From Accumulibacter sp. (lineage in GTDB: Bacteria > Pseudomonadota > Gammaproteobacteria > Burkholderiales > Rhodocyclaceae): a DNA stretch of 64,000 nt. The stretch's first letter is position 1. Each line of letters opens with the position of its first letter. A model generated the notes under the pieces. It worked only from the letters and a program-made list of their open reading frames with translations, was not told the origin of the DNA and did not search any database. Positions 48,315 to 57,469 of this stretch are shown here, piece by piece. The stretch is taken from the NCBI RefSeq assembly GCF_023806635.1, contig NZ_JAMTDQ010000064.1, positions 1 through 64,000 on the forward strand, in the 5' to 3' direction. Position numbers and translations under genes: made by a program.

Positions 48315-49991
48315 TCAGACGGCGTCGATCAGTGAGCGGGCGATGACCTTGAGGGCCAGGGTTTCCTCGGCCCCCTCGAAGATCGACAGCACGCGCGCAT
48401 CGAGGAAGTAGCGGCTGACCGCCGTCTCCTCGGCGTAGCCCATGCCGCCGTGAATCTGCATCGCCTCACGCGTCAGCCATTCGGCGGTGCGACAGGTGAA
48501 CAGCTTGACCATGCTCGCTTCCATCTGCCCACCGCCCTGGTCCATCAGGCGACCGACGGCATAGGTGAACTGGCGCGAGACGGTCAGCAGCGTCGCCATG
48601 CGCGCCAGCTTGACACGCGTCAGCTGGAAGTCGCCGATCGGCTTGCCGAAAGCCTTGCGCTCCTGGGCATAGGAGACCGCCCTCTCGAAGGCGGCCTGCA
48701 TGACGCCGATGGCACGCGCCGCGGTCTGGATGCGGCCGCCGGCAAAGCCGGCCATGGTGAAGTAGAAACCCTTGCCTTCGCCCTCCGGCCCGCCGACGAG
48801 GTTCTCGTCGGGGACGAAGACATGGTCGAAGAAGACCTCGTAGGAGTGCATCCCGCGATAGCCGATGGTGGCGATTGCACGGCCGCTGAGAACACCTCCG
48901 CCGGGCTGGCGGTACTCGAAGTCGTGTCCCTCGTACGAATCCTTCTCGACCAGGAACATGCTGAGGCCCTTGTGGCCGAGCGAACGGTCGGGGTTGGAAC
49001 GGGCGAGGACGAGCAGCAGACCGGCCTTGCCGGCCATCGTGCACCAGGTCTTGACCCCATCGAGAATCCAGCCACCCTCGCACTTGCTGGCCTTGAGGCG
49101 CATGGCCGCGACATCGGAGCCGGTATCCGGCTCGGTGACGGCGATCGCGCACAGCGGATCGCCCATCGCCACCTTCGGCAACCATTTCCCGCGCTGCTCC
49201 TCGGTACCACCCTTGAGCAACGAACGGCTGAGGATTTCCGGCCGCGTGATCAGGCTGCCGGCGCCACCGAGCGAGCCGCGTGACAACTCTTCGGTGACCA
49301 CGATCATCCCCATGTTGTCCTCGTGGTCGTCGCTCTGGATGCCACCATAGCGCTCGGGGATCGACAGGCCGAAACAACCCATCTCGGTCAGCGGCTCGAG
49401 AATCTCCTGCGGAATGATCCGGTCGTGACGGTGAATCTCCTCGGCCAGCGGCATCACCACGTTCGTCGCCAGCTTGCGGAACGAATCCTGCATCATCGTC
49501 GCGTCGTCGCTGAGCATGTAGGCGCCGCTGGCACCGTTCAGCGCGACGACATCGCGACCGAGCGCTTCGAGATGAGCGGCATCGAGCTGCACCTGGCAGA
49601 AACGGCTGAGGCCGGACGAGGCGAGCGCGGCAACGTCCGCCTCGCCGAGACCGAAACTCTGCGGCCTCGCCCACAAGCGGTTGTGGATGTTCTGCAGGGC
49701 TTCGGCGCAGAACGCCAGCGCCATCCGCTCCTCGAGGCAGACGCCCTCGGCCTGCTGGCCGGCAGCCACGACCCGCACCGCGTAATCGGCGGCAAAGCGC
49801 GCCGCGGTCGCCTCGGCGGCACACCAGGCGAGATCGAAGCTGGCCATCTGCTGCGCGTCGAGTTTCTCGCCCGATACGCCCTTGCTGCCCGTGCACTGCT
49901 GCTTCATCCAGAGCAGCGCTTTCCTGATCGCCGCATCGGCGGCATCGAGATACGGCAACGCCCCCTGTATCCCGCAGTTCACCTCAGTCAT
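48315..49991 (-). CDS. mcd: (2S)-Methylsuccinyl-CoA dehydrogenase
   Basis: Mcd, 558 residues, is a flavin acyl-CoA dehydrogenase oxidising (2S)-methylsuccinyl-CoA to mesaconyl-C1-CoA and passing electrons to ETF. It has the roughly 150-residue N-terminal extension that sets Mcd apart from ordinary 380-residue acyl-CoA dehydrogenases. The core motifs are AVTEPDTGSDVAAMRL, WCTMAGKAGLLLV, QIHGGMGY and the catalytic Glu near 539 in SIFEGAEE. The ATG at 49991 is preferred over a GTG one codon earlier. Confidence 0.93.
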   Translation of the reverse strand: MTEVNCGIQGALPYLDAADAAIRKALLWMKQQCTGSKGVSGEKLDAQQMASFDLAWCAAEATAARFAADYAVRVVAAGQQAEGVCLEERMALAFCAEALQNIHNRLWARPQSFGLGEADVAALASSGLSRFCQVQLDAAHLEALGRDVVALNGASGAYMLSDDATMMQDSFRKLATNVVMPLAEEIHRHDRIIPQEILEPLTEMGCFGLSIPERYGGIQSDDHEDNMGMIVVTEELSRGSLGGAGSLITRPEILSRSLLKGGTEEQRGKWLPKVAMGDPLCAIAVTEPDTGSDVAAMRLKASKCEGGWILDGVKTWCTMAGKAGLLLVLARSNPDRSLGHKGLSMFLVEKDSYEGHDFEYRQPGGGVLSGRAIATIGYRGMHSYEVFFDHVFVPDENLVGGPEGEGKGFYFTMAGFAGGRIQTAARAIGVMQAAFERAVSYAQERKAFGKPIGDFQLTRVKLARMATLLTVSRQFTYAVGRLMDQGGGQMEASMVKLFTCRTAEWLTREAMQIHGGMGYAEETAVSRYFLDARVLSIFEGAEETLALKVIARSLIDAV

Positions 49992-50030
49992 CACTCATCC
50001 CTTTCCAGTTGCGTGGTGCCGGCGCAGTGT

Positions 50031-51473
50031 CTATTTCCGCGTCCGGTCATTGACGATGCGGACGAACGAGCGCGAACGCAATTCGTCCAGCGTGATCCCG
50101 GTCGCCAGGACTTCCTGCTCGGTGATGGCACCGCAGGCCAGGCCGCGCAGGAAGAAGTTGAGCAACCCCTGGCCCGTTGCGGCATCGTCGAAGGTGTTGC
50201 CGACGAGCGTCGCCTGCGCCGCCTTGTTGAGGAAGGCGTTCAGCCGCGCCGAAGCATCCTGCAGGCCACTGAGGAAAAAGGTGTCGACCGCCGCGTAGCG
50301 CACCGGCAACTGCCCGGGATTGAGATCCCACCCCTGGTAGTAGGCGTGCCGTAGCGAGTGCATGATGTTGTCGTAGTGCAGCTTCCACGCACCATGCACG
50401 ACGGCACGGTTCTCGTCCAGCTGCTGCGGTGAGAGGGCCGCCCCGGCGGCCGCCTTGTGCGGTCCGATCGGCATGCTGGTGGTCGCGCCATCGCTGATCG
50501 TGATGCCGGTGCCGGCGAGGCTGACCTGCAGCACGTGGCGGGCGAAATCGCACGAGGGGTGGGTGTGGCTCTGGTGCGCCGCCGTGATGTTGCACGACGC
50601 GGTGTAATCGTAGGTACCGAAGATCGCCGACCGACAGCGGCCGGCAGCGGCGGCGACCAGCAGCGGCACCGTATTCTCGCCGCGGTGGTTGATGATCGAC
50701 TGCGTCGTTTCGATCATGATCTCCATGCGCAGCGAGTCTTTCGGAAAACCCAGCCGCGCCTCGAGCTTCGCCAGGATTCCGGCGCAGGCTGCGACCTGCT
50801 CGGGGGTGGTCACCTTGGGCAGGGTGACGATGAAGTTCTCCGGCAGCCGGCCGCCGGTCTTCCCGGCCAGGCGGGTGAGGAAGATGTCGAGCGTGCGGAT
50901 CGAACGTACCTTGCACTCGTCGGAAAAGGTCTTGATACGGATGCCGATGAACGGCGAGAGAACGTTCTCGCTCATCCCCCTGGCGATCTCGTCGGCAGCG
51001 GCGACGGCGTGACCATCCTCCTCGTCGTCCGGCCGATTGCCGTAGCCATCCTCGAAGTCGACGCGGTTGTCCTCGATGGGCTCGGTCCGCAGCTTCTTGA
51101 CCACCCGGTTATAGACGGTGAACGCCAGCCAGGCCGCCTGCTTGACCTCGCGCACCTGCTCCGGGTTGCTTTCCAGCGCGCGCGTCAGGCTATCGATTTC
51201 GACGGGGTTGCTGGGCAGGGTCTCCGCACCCGGCAAACCGAGAACGCGGGCGAAGACGTGATAGTTCGGCGCAAAGGTGTCGAGGGTCTTCAGCGCCACC
51301 TCGCCGAGTTTGCCGGCAAAGCCAGCCTTGAACAGGTTGGCGCCGCCGTAAACGGTGTGCACCGGCTGCCGCTCGGAGGAATCCGCGGGGTAATGCCCCT
51401 TGAAGGCTGCATTCGCCTCGTGCAGCTCGCCATAGCAGGCGTTCAGTTCGTCAGGGGTCAGCGTGAGCTTCAT
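50031..51473 (-). CDS. HpcH/HpaI-aldolase superfamily CoA-lyase-like protein (DUF6986-type)
   Basis: The protein has 480 residues, much longer than a normal malyl-CoA lyase (about 320-350). The aldolase barrel is seen in DNRVDFEDGYGNRPDDEEDG, IGIRIKTFSDECKVRSIRT, MEIMIETTQSIINHRGEN, GTYDYTASCNITAAHQSHTHP and a C-terminal helical part. The acidic clusters fit a Mg-dependent lyase. As first gene of the mcd-maoC-ecm-meaB-ccr run it probably cleaves or forms a malyl- or methylmalyl-CoA-type compound. This is inference: the family is poorly characterised. Confidence 0.72.
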   Translation of the reverse strand: MKLTLTPDELNACYGELHEANAAFKGHYPADSSERQPVHTVYGGANLFKAGFAGKLGEVALKTLDTFAPNYHVFARVLGLPGAETLPSNPVEIDSLTRALESNPEQVREVKQAAWLAFTVYNRVVKKLRTEPIEDNRVDFEDGYGNRPDDEEDGHAVAAADEIARGMSENVLSPFIGIRIKTFSDECKVRSIRTLDIFLTRLAGKTGGRLPENFIVTLPKVTTPEQVAACAGILAKLEARLGFPKDSLRMEIMIETTQSIINHRGENTVPLLVAAAAGRCRSAIFGTYDYTASCNITAAHQSHTHPSCDFARHVLQVSLAGTGITISDGATTSMPIGPHKAAAGAALSPQQLDENRAVVHGAWKLHYDNIMHSLRHAYYQGWDLNPGQLPVRYAAVDTFFLSGLQDASARLNAFLNKAAQATLVGNTFDDAATGQGLLNFFLRGLACGAITEQEVLATGITLDELRSRSFVRIVNDRTRK

Positions 51474-51488
51474 GTGTTGCCTCCGTAA

Positions 51489-52501
51489 TCGTTGCTGAAT
51501 TCAGGGGAATACGTCATTCGCGTGCCAGTCGCGCCAGCGATGCACGAACAGCCCCCCGCCCGCGCTCGGCCGGGCAAGTGGTGATCGGGAAAGGATGTCT
51601 GGCGTCGACCGGCAGGCAGAGGCGCTTGCAGGACCGCCGTCGCAGGCGGCCGATGAGTTGGTCATGGGGGCGGCGGGCACGCCGCTGCGACAGGGAGGCG
51701 AAAGCTCCGGCAGCGACCCGGATGCGTGCGGCGCGCTCGCTTGGCGGGCGCCGTGGCCACTGGGAAACCGGGCATGCGAATGGCCACCGACACGACCGCT
51801 GGCTGGCGCCGGACCACGCCAGCCGGGTCCGTTGCAGAAGTGGGGACGACAGGCGACGGCCCGGCAACCGCAGGCTGCTCCCTGGCTTCCCCTTCGCCGG
51901 TCCCGTTCCACCTTCGACTCGCAAATGTCGCTGTCCGGCAAACGAAACCCTCTGCGGGCCACCTGCAGCCCCGGATCCGCTCGCCCCCCGATTGCCCTTG
52001 CCGGCGCCTGAGGCGCCTGCGACCCACACCGCCGTACTTTCGCACAGAGGATGACTGCCGCCACTGCGGGTGCCACGGCCACGCCTCAACCCCACGATAC
52101 AGGGCAGCCGGCCCATTCCCGCACGACCGAAACCACTATAGCCCATCGCCGACCACTTTTCCAGCCCGCGTTCGGATGTCGGGAAGCTGCCGGCGACGGC
52201 CGTTCGGTCACTTCGCCCAATGACCGTCCCGCCGGGCGCAAGACCGTCACCAGCAAACCGCAGACGCTGTCCGGTTGCCCGCCGCCCACTGCGACAAGGC
52301 AACGCAAGCTGTATCGGCCACTGCTTTTTGAAACTATACTTCGAGGCTTCGTTGACTCCGGGTGGCAAGTGCCTGGCGATCTGCACAACGCTCGCGCCCG
52401 GCGCGCGACGATGGCAGCGGCCCACCGGCGACCGCGAGGGGTGGCGGCGATGGCCGGCAGAGATGGCCGGATCGCCGGAGGAACAGCAGGGAGGATCGGC
52501 A
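51489..52501. other. Long divergent intergenic region, no gene seen
   Basis: About 1 kb lies between the two divergent acyl-CoA operons. Open frames exist but translate to Arg/Ser/Pro-rich noise. It must contain both promoters. On the plus side, TATACT at 52335-52340 stands out in an AT-richer patch 160 bases before the CoA-transferase start. It is by far the longest non-coding stretch in the window. Confidence 0.55.
52335..52340 (+). promoter_or_regulatory. Candidate -10 box for the CoA-transferase/mct/mcl/mch operon
   Basis: TATACT stands in the only AT-rich patch of the divergent gap. I find no good -35 at 16-18 bases, which would fit an activator-dependent promoter. Confidence 0.3.
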
Positions 52502-53830
52502 ATGACAGTGGAGCCAGACTCGACCAAACCTGCCAGACAGCACGCTGCGTTGACAGGTGACGCGAGGGACGAACTGGCCGCGACAGGCGGGCCGTCGTCC
52601 GAGGACGAGCGTGAACGCCCGCCGGACGGCGAGCAACTGCCGATGAGCGGCCTGCGTGTCATCGACGTCGGCACCTTCCTCGCCGGTCCCCATGCGGCAT
52701 CGATCCTGGGCGAGTTCGGCGCCGAGGTTCTCAAGGTGGAACATCCGGTCGCCGGCGATCCGATGCGACGCTTCGGCACGGCGTCGAAACGTCACGACGC
52801 GACCCTGGCGTGGCTCAGCGAAGGCCGCAACCGCAAGTCGGTGACCCTCGACCTGCGGCAACGCGAAGGGGTCGAGCTGTTCCTGAAGCTCGTCGGCAAG
52901 TCCGATGTCCTGATCGAGAACTTCCGCCCCGGGACGATGGAGGAGTGGGGGCTCGGCTGGGAGGAACTGCGACAGGCCAATCGCGGCCTGGTGATGCTGC
53001 GTGTCTCGGGCTACGGGCAGAGCGGACCGTACCGCCGGCGCTCGGGTTTTGCCCATATCGCGCACGGCTTCGCCGGCCTGTCCTATCTCGCCGGCTTCCC
53101 GGGGGAAACACCGGTGGTCCCGGGCACCGCGCCGCTCGGCGACTACCTTTCGAGCCTCTATGGTGCAATCGGCATCCTGCTCGCTTTGCGCCATCGTGAA
53201 GTCAGTGGTGAGGGACAGATCATCGACATCGCCATCTACGAGGCGGTCTTCCGCCAGATGGACGAGATCGCCGCGGCCTACGGCCTCTTCGGCAAGGTCC
53301 GCGAGCGCGAAGGCGCCGGCAGCTTCGTCGCCGTGCCGCACGGACACTTTCGCACGGTCGACGACAAGTGGGTGGCGATCGCCTGCACGACCGACCGGAT
53401 GTTCGAACGTTTCGCTGCCGTGATGGGCAAACCCGAACTCGCTGCCGCCGATCGCTACGGCAACCAGCGCCAGCGCCTGGCGGCACGTGACGAGGTCAAC
53501 CGGCTGGTGATCGAATGGGTTGGCTCGCTGAACCGCGAGCAGGTGATGCAACGCTGCATCGACGGCGAGGTGCCGGTCGGCAAGCTGAACAGTATCGCCG
53601 ACATCTTCGAGGACGAACACTTCCAGGCTCGCGGCAACCTCGCCCGGCTGTGCGAGGAAGGACTTGGCGAAGTCGTCATCCCTGGCGTCGTTCCCACCCT
53701 CTCCGAGACCCCGGGCCGAATCGCCAACCTCGGGCCGCCGCTGGGCAACGCCACCTACGAGATCCTGCGCGAGTTGCTCGGCATCCCGGCGCAGGAAATC
53801 AGGCGCCTGCGGCAGCGCCGGATCATCTGA
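52502..53830 (+). CDS. Class III CoA transferase, SmtA/SmtB-like (first copy)
   Basis: The protein has 442 residues in the CaiB/formyl-CoA-transferase family. The expected catalytic Asp is Asp214 in LGDYLSSLYG; ENFRPGTMEEWGLG and SGYGQSGPY are family motifs. A roughly 45-residue acidic, disordered N-terminal extension precedes the fold. I chose the ATG at 52502 because GGAGG lies upstream. It is a close paralogue of the next gene. In Chloroflexus two such proteins, SmtA and SmtB, form succinyl-CoA:malate CoA transferase, next to mct, mcl and mch as here. I infer that role. Confidence 0.8.
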   Translation: MTVEPDSTKPARQHAALTGDARDELAATGGPSSEDERERPPDGEQLPMSGLRVIDVGTFLAGPHAASILGEFGAEVLKVEHPVAGDPMRRFGTASKRHDATLAWLSEGRNRKSVTLDLRQREGVELFLKLVGKSDVLIENFRPGTMEEWGLGWEELRQANRGLVMLRVSGYGQSGPYRRRSGFAHIAHGFAGLSYLAGFPGETPVVPGTAPLGDYLSSLYGAIGILLALRHREVSGEGQIIDIAIYEAVFRQMDEIAAAYGLFGKVREREGAGSFVAVPHGHFRTVDDKWVAIACTTDRMFERFAAVMGKPELAAADRYGNQRQRLAARDEVNRLVIEWVGSLNREQVMQRCIDGEVPVGKLNSIADIFEDEHFQARGNLARLCEEGLGEVVIPGVVPTLSETPGRIANLGPPLGNATYEILRELLGIPAQEIRRLRQRRII

Positions 53831-53854
53831 AGCCATAGCACAGCAAGGACAGCC

Positions 53855-55084
53855 ATGCCCAAGACAGAAGACGCGGAAGATCGATTGCCGCTCGCCGGCA
53901 TCCGTGTCATCGACGCGGCGACGGTGATTGCCGCGCCCTACAGCGCCAGCATCCTGGGCGAGTTCGGGGCCGAGGTCCTGAAGGTCGAGAATCCGCAGGG
54001 CGGCGACCCGATGCGCCACTTCGGCACGCCGACGCGCCGCAAGGACACGCTCGCCTGGCTGAGCGAAGCGCGCAACAAGAAATCGGTGACCATCGACCTG
54101 CGCCTGCCCGAAGGTGGCGAACTGTTCAAGGCGCTGATCGAGAAGTCGGATGTGCTGTGCGAGAACTTCCGCCCTGGCACGCTCGAGAAATGGGGGCTCG
54201 GCTGGGAGGTGCTGCGGCAGATCAACCCGCGGCTGATCATGCTGCGCGTCACCGGTTACGGCCAGACCGGCCCCTACCGCGACCGGCCCGGTTTCGCCCG
54301 CGTCGCGCACGCCGTCGGCGGCATCGCCTTCCTCTCCGGGATGCCGCGCGGCACGCCGGTGACACCGGGATCGACGACGCTTGGCGACTATCTCACCGGC
54401 CTCTACGGCTGCCTCGGCATCCTGATGGCCCTGCGCCACCGTGACCGCACCGGCCAGGGACAGTACATCGACGCCGCACTCTACGAGTCGGTCTTTCGCT
54501 GCACCGACGAGTTGGCTCCGGCTTACGGCATGTTCGGCCGCGTGCGCGAGCGGCACGGGCCGACGCACAACGATTTCGCGTGTCCACACGGACACTTCCC
54601 AACCAAGGATGACGGCAAGTGGGTGGCGATCTCGTGCGTCACCGACAAACTCTTCGAACGGCTGGCGACGGCCATGGGCCGACCGGAGCTGGCGGCACCA
54701 CACGTCTACGGCGACCAGAAGACACGGCTGGAAAACCGGCACGATGTGAACGAGATCGTCCGCGACTGGTGCGGCTCGCTGCATCGCGACGAGATCCTCG
54801 ATCGCTGCTTCGCCGCCGGCGCACCGGCCGGGCCGCTGAACAGCATCGCGGACATCTTCGGCGATCGACAGTTCCATGCCCGGCGCAACCTGGTCGCGAT
54901 GGACGAGCCGGACATCGGCGAGACGGTCATCGTGCCATCCGTGCTGCCGCGGCTGTCGCTGACGCCGGGACGCATCAAACACCTGGGACCGCGGCTGGGA
55001 CAGCATACCGACGAGGTGCTGCACGAACTGCTCGGCCTCGACGCGGCCGGAATCGAAGAACTGCGCCGCAAGCGCGTCATCTGA
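53855..55084 (+). CDS. Class III CoA transferase, SmtB/SmtA-like (second copy)
   Basis: This protein has 409 residues and is closely similar to its upstream neighbour along its whole length but lacks the acidic N-terminal extension. The catalytic Asp is Asp178 in [26 protein letters not shown] and TGYGQTGPY repeat the family pattern. The spacing to the first copy is 24 bases. Two paralogous subunits in tandem suggest a heteromeric transferase moving CoA from succinyl-CoA to malate or citramalate (inference from the Chloroflexus cluster). Confidence 0.82.
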   Translation: MPKTEDAEDRLPLAGIRVIDAATVIAAPYSASILGEFGAEVLKVENPQGGDPMRHFGTPTRRKDTLAWLSEARNKKSVTIDLRLPEGGELFKALIEKSDVLCENFRPGTLEKWGLGWEVLRQINPRLIMLRVTGYGQTGPYRDRPGFARVAHAVGGIAFLSGMPRGTPVTPGSTTLGDYLTGLYGCLGILMALRHRDRTGQGQYIDAALYESVFRCTDELAPAYGMFGRVRERHGPTHNDFACPHGHFPTKDDGKWVAISCVTDKLFERLATAMGRPELAAPHVYGDQKTRLENRHDVNEIVRDWCGSLHRDEILDRCFAAGAPAGPLNSIADIFGDRQFHARRNLVAMDEPDIGETVIVPSVLPRLSLTPGRIKHLGPRLGQHTDEVLHELLGLDAAGIEELRRKRVI

Positions 55085-55105
55085 CACCACGGAGTCGAGC
55101 CTACG

Positions 55106-56326
55106 ATGCAGGGAATTCTCAGCGGTTTGCGAGTCGTCGAGGGCTCGGCTTTCGTCGCCGCGCCACTCGGCGGGATGACGCTCGCGCAACTTGGTGCCGA
55201 GGTCATCCGCTTCGACCCGCCTGGTGGCGGCCTCGACCAGGGTCGCTGGCCGCTGACCCTCGATGGTCGGCACAGCCTGTTCTGGGCCGGTCTGAACAAG
55301 GGCAAGCGCTCGATCGTCGTCGATTTCCGCTTCCCGCGTGGACAGGAACTGCTGACGCAGCTGATCTGTGCTCCGGGCGAGCAGGCAGGGCTCTTCAGCA
55401 CGAACTTCCCGGCCAGGGGCTGGCTGGCCTACGAGGCACTGCAGGCGCACCGCAAGGACCTGATCATGGTCCACCTCAGCGGGCGCCGTGACGGCAGTTC
55501 GGAAGTGGACTACACGCTGAACCCGCAGGTCGGCCTGCCGATGATGACCGGACCGCTCAGTTCGCCGGAGATGGTCAATCACGTCTTCCCAGCCTGGGAT
55601 TTCATCAGCGGCCAGATGATCGCCGTCGGCCTGCTCGCCGCCGAGCGGCATCGGCGGCTGAGCGGCGAAGGACAACTCGTCCGTCTGGCCCTGAAGGACG
55701 TGGCGCTGGCGATGCTCGGCAATTTCGGCATGCTGGCCGAGGTGATGGTCAATGACAGCGACCGGCCACGGCAGGGCAACTATCTCTACGGCGCCTTCGG
55801 CCGCGACTTCGCGACGCTCGACGGCAAGCGGCTGATGATCGTCGGCCTGACGGCGATGCAATGGCACCGCCTGCTGAAGGCCACCGGTCTGCGCGAGGCG
55901 ATCGCCGCCCTCGCTGCCCGCCTCGGCTTCGACCTCGAGAACGAGGGCAACCGCTATCGCGCGCGGCAGCAGATCGCCGCCCTGCTCGAACCGTGGTTTC
56001 ACGCCCGCACGCTCGCCGAGGTGGCACAGACACTCGATGCGCATGGCGTCACCTGGGGTCCGTACCGCAGCGTGCGTGAAGCGATCGCGCTCGACCCCGA
56101 CTGTTCGACCGACAATCCGATGTTCTCGCTCGTCGAACAACCGGGCATCGGCTCCTACCTGATGCCGGCAACGCCGCTCGATTTCAGCCGGGTGCCGCGC
56201 CTGCCGCCGATGCCGGCACCGCGACTCGGGGAACACACCGACGAGATCCTGCTCGACGTCCTCGGCTTGAACGAGGCCGAGGTCGGCCGCCTGCACGATG
56301 CGCGCATCGTCGCCGGGCCGGCCTGA
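55106..56326 (+). CDS. mct: Mesaconyl-CoA C1-C4 CoA transferase
   Basis: The protein has 406 residues, a class III CoA transferase divergent from its two neighbours. The length equals Chloroflexus Mct (about 408). The catalytic Asp falls at Asp165 in FPAWDFISGQ, the position I recall for Mct. Mct moves CoA within mesaconyl-CoA from C1 to C4. Its place between smt-like genes and mcl-mch matches the Chloroflexus cluster. The substrate, mesaconyl-C1-CoA, is also made by Mcd of the divergent operon. Confidence 0.85.
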   Translation: MQGILSGLRVVEGSAFVAAPLGGMTLAQLGAEVIRFDPPGGGLDQGRWPLTLDGRHSLFWAGLNKGKRSIVVDFRFPRGQELLTQLICAPGEQAGLFSTNFPARGWLAYEALQAHRKDLIMVHLSGRRDGSSEVDYTLNPQVGLPMMTGPLSSPEMVNHVFPAWDFISGQMIAVGLLAAERHRRLSGEGQLVRLALKDVALAMLGNFGMLAEVMVNDSDRPRQGNYLYGAFGRDFATLDGKRLMIVGLTAMQWHRLLKATGLREAIAALAARLGFDLENEGNRYRARQQIAALLEPWFHARTLAEVAQTLDAHGVTWGPYRSVREAIALDPDCSTDNPMFSLVEQPGIGSYLMPATPLDFSRVPRLPPMPAPRLGEHTDEILLDVLGLNEAEVGRLHDARIVAGPA

Positions 56327-56392
56327 CATCGCGGCCGCCGGCCGCATCCTGCCGCCGCATCCACACGCCTTCTTGCCACCAGGGGAAACGCC

Positions 56393-57436
56393 ATGAAACT
56401 GCCCGTCCATTTCTACAAACCGCTTGCCATCGGTGCGCCGCAACCCCTGCGTGAACTGCCCGTACGGCCGGAAAGGATGATCCACTTCTTTCCGCCGCAC
56501 ATCGAGAAGATTCGCGCCAAGGCGCCGGAGACCGCCCGCCAGTGCGACGTCCTGTGCGGCAACCTCGAGGACGCGATCCCGATCGACGCCAAGGAGGCGG
56601 CGCGTGCCGGTTTCATCGAACTGTTGAGCCAGCACGATTTCGGCGACACGGCCATGTGGGTGCGCGTCAATGCACTGAACAGCCCGTGGCTGCTCGACGA
56701 CCTCGAACAGATCATCCGCCATGTCGGCAACCGGCTCGATGTCATCATGATCCCCAAGGTCGAGGGACCGTGGGACATCCATTTCGTTGATCAGTACGTC
56801 GCGCTGCTGGAAGCGAAGTACTCGGTGCGCAAGCCGATCCTGCTGCACGCGCTGCTCGAGACCGCGCAGGGGGTGAGCAACGTCGAGGCGATCTGCGGCG
56901 CCAGCCCGCGCATGCATGGCCTCAGCCTCGGTCCGGCCGACCTGGCCGCTTCCCGCGGCATGAAGACGACGCGGGTCGGTGGCGGCCATCCCGGCTACGG
57001 CGTCCTCGCCGACCCCGAAGCGGGTCACGATCAGCGCGCCTTCTTCCAGCAGGACCTCTGGCATTACACGGTCGCGCGCATGGTCGACGCCGCCGTCGCG
57101 CATGGTCTGCGCTCGTTCTACGGGCCGTTTGGCGATCTCAAGGACGAAGCCGCCTGCGAAGCGCAGTTCCGCAATGCCTTCCTGATGGGCTGCTCGGGAG
57201 CCTGGTCGCTGGCACCCAACCAGATCGCCATCGCCAAGCGCGTTTTCAGCCCCGAGATCAAGGAAGTCCTCTTCGCCAAGCGTATCCTCGAGGCGATGCC
57301 TGACGGCAGCGGCGTGGCGACCATCGACGGCAAGATGCAGGACGATGCCACCTGGAAGCAGGCGAAGGTCATCGTCGATCTGGCGCGACTGGTCGCCCGC
57401 CGCGACCCGGAACTCGCCGCCGCCTATGGCCTGTAG
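56393..57436 (+). CDS. mcl: Malyl-CoA / beta-methylmalyl-CoA / citramalyl-CoA lyase
   Basis: Mcl, 347 residues, is a Mg-dependent lyase of the HpcH/CitE family. In Chloroflexus a homologue of the same size (about 348) cleaves malyl-CoA and citramalyl-CoA and condenses glyoxylate with propionyl-CoA. Landmarks are [48 protein letters not shown] and [12 protein letters not shown]; the Glu and Asp in these bind the metal. This makes it the central enzyme of the module. A second, longer lyase-like protein belongs to the divergent operon. Confidence 0.9.
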   Translation: MKLPVHFYKPLAIGAPQPLRELPVRPERMIHFFPPHIEKIRAKAPETARQCDVLCGNLEDAIPIDAKEAARAGFIELLSQHDFGDTAMWVRVNALNSPWLLDDLEQIIRHVGNRLDVIMIPKVEGPWDIHFVDQYVALLEAKYSVRKPILLHALLETAQGVSNVEAICGASPRMHGLSLGPADLAASRGMKTTRVGGGHPGYGVLADPEAGHDQRAFFQQDLWHYTVARMVDAAVAHGLRSFYGPFGDLKDEAACEAQFRNAFLMGCSGAWSLAPNQIAIAKRVFSPEIKEVLFAKRILEAMPDGSGVATIDGKMQDDATWKQAKVIVDLARLVARRDPELAAAYGL

Positions 57437-57469
57437 CACACCCCATCAACGGCAGAGGGAGGACATGCA

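Noticed and set aside
52334..57439. A 1701-codon open frame on the minus strand opposite the CoA-transferase, mct and mcl genes
   Set aside because: It is antisense to four well-supported genes. Its translation is His/Arg/Gln/Asp-rich with no recognisable domain, as expected when GC-rich codons are read backwards.
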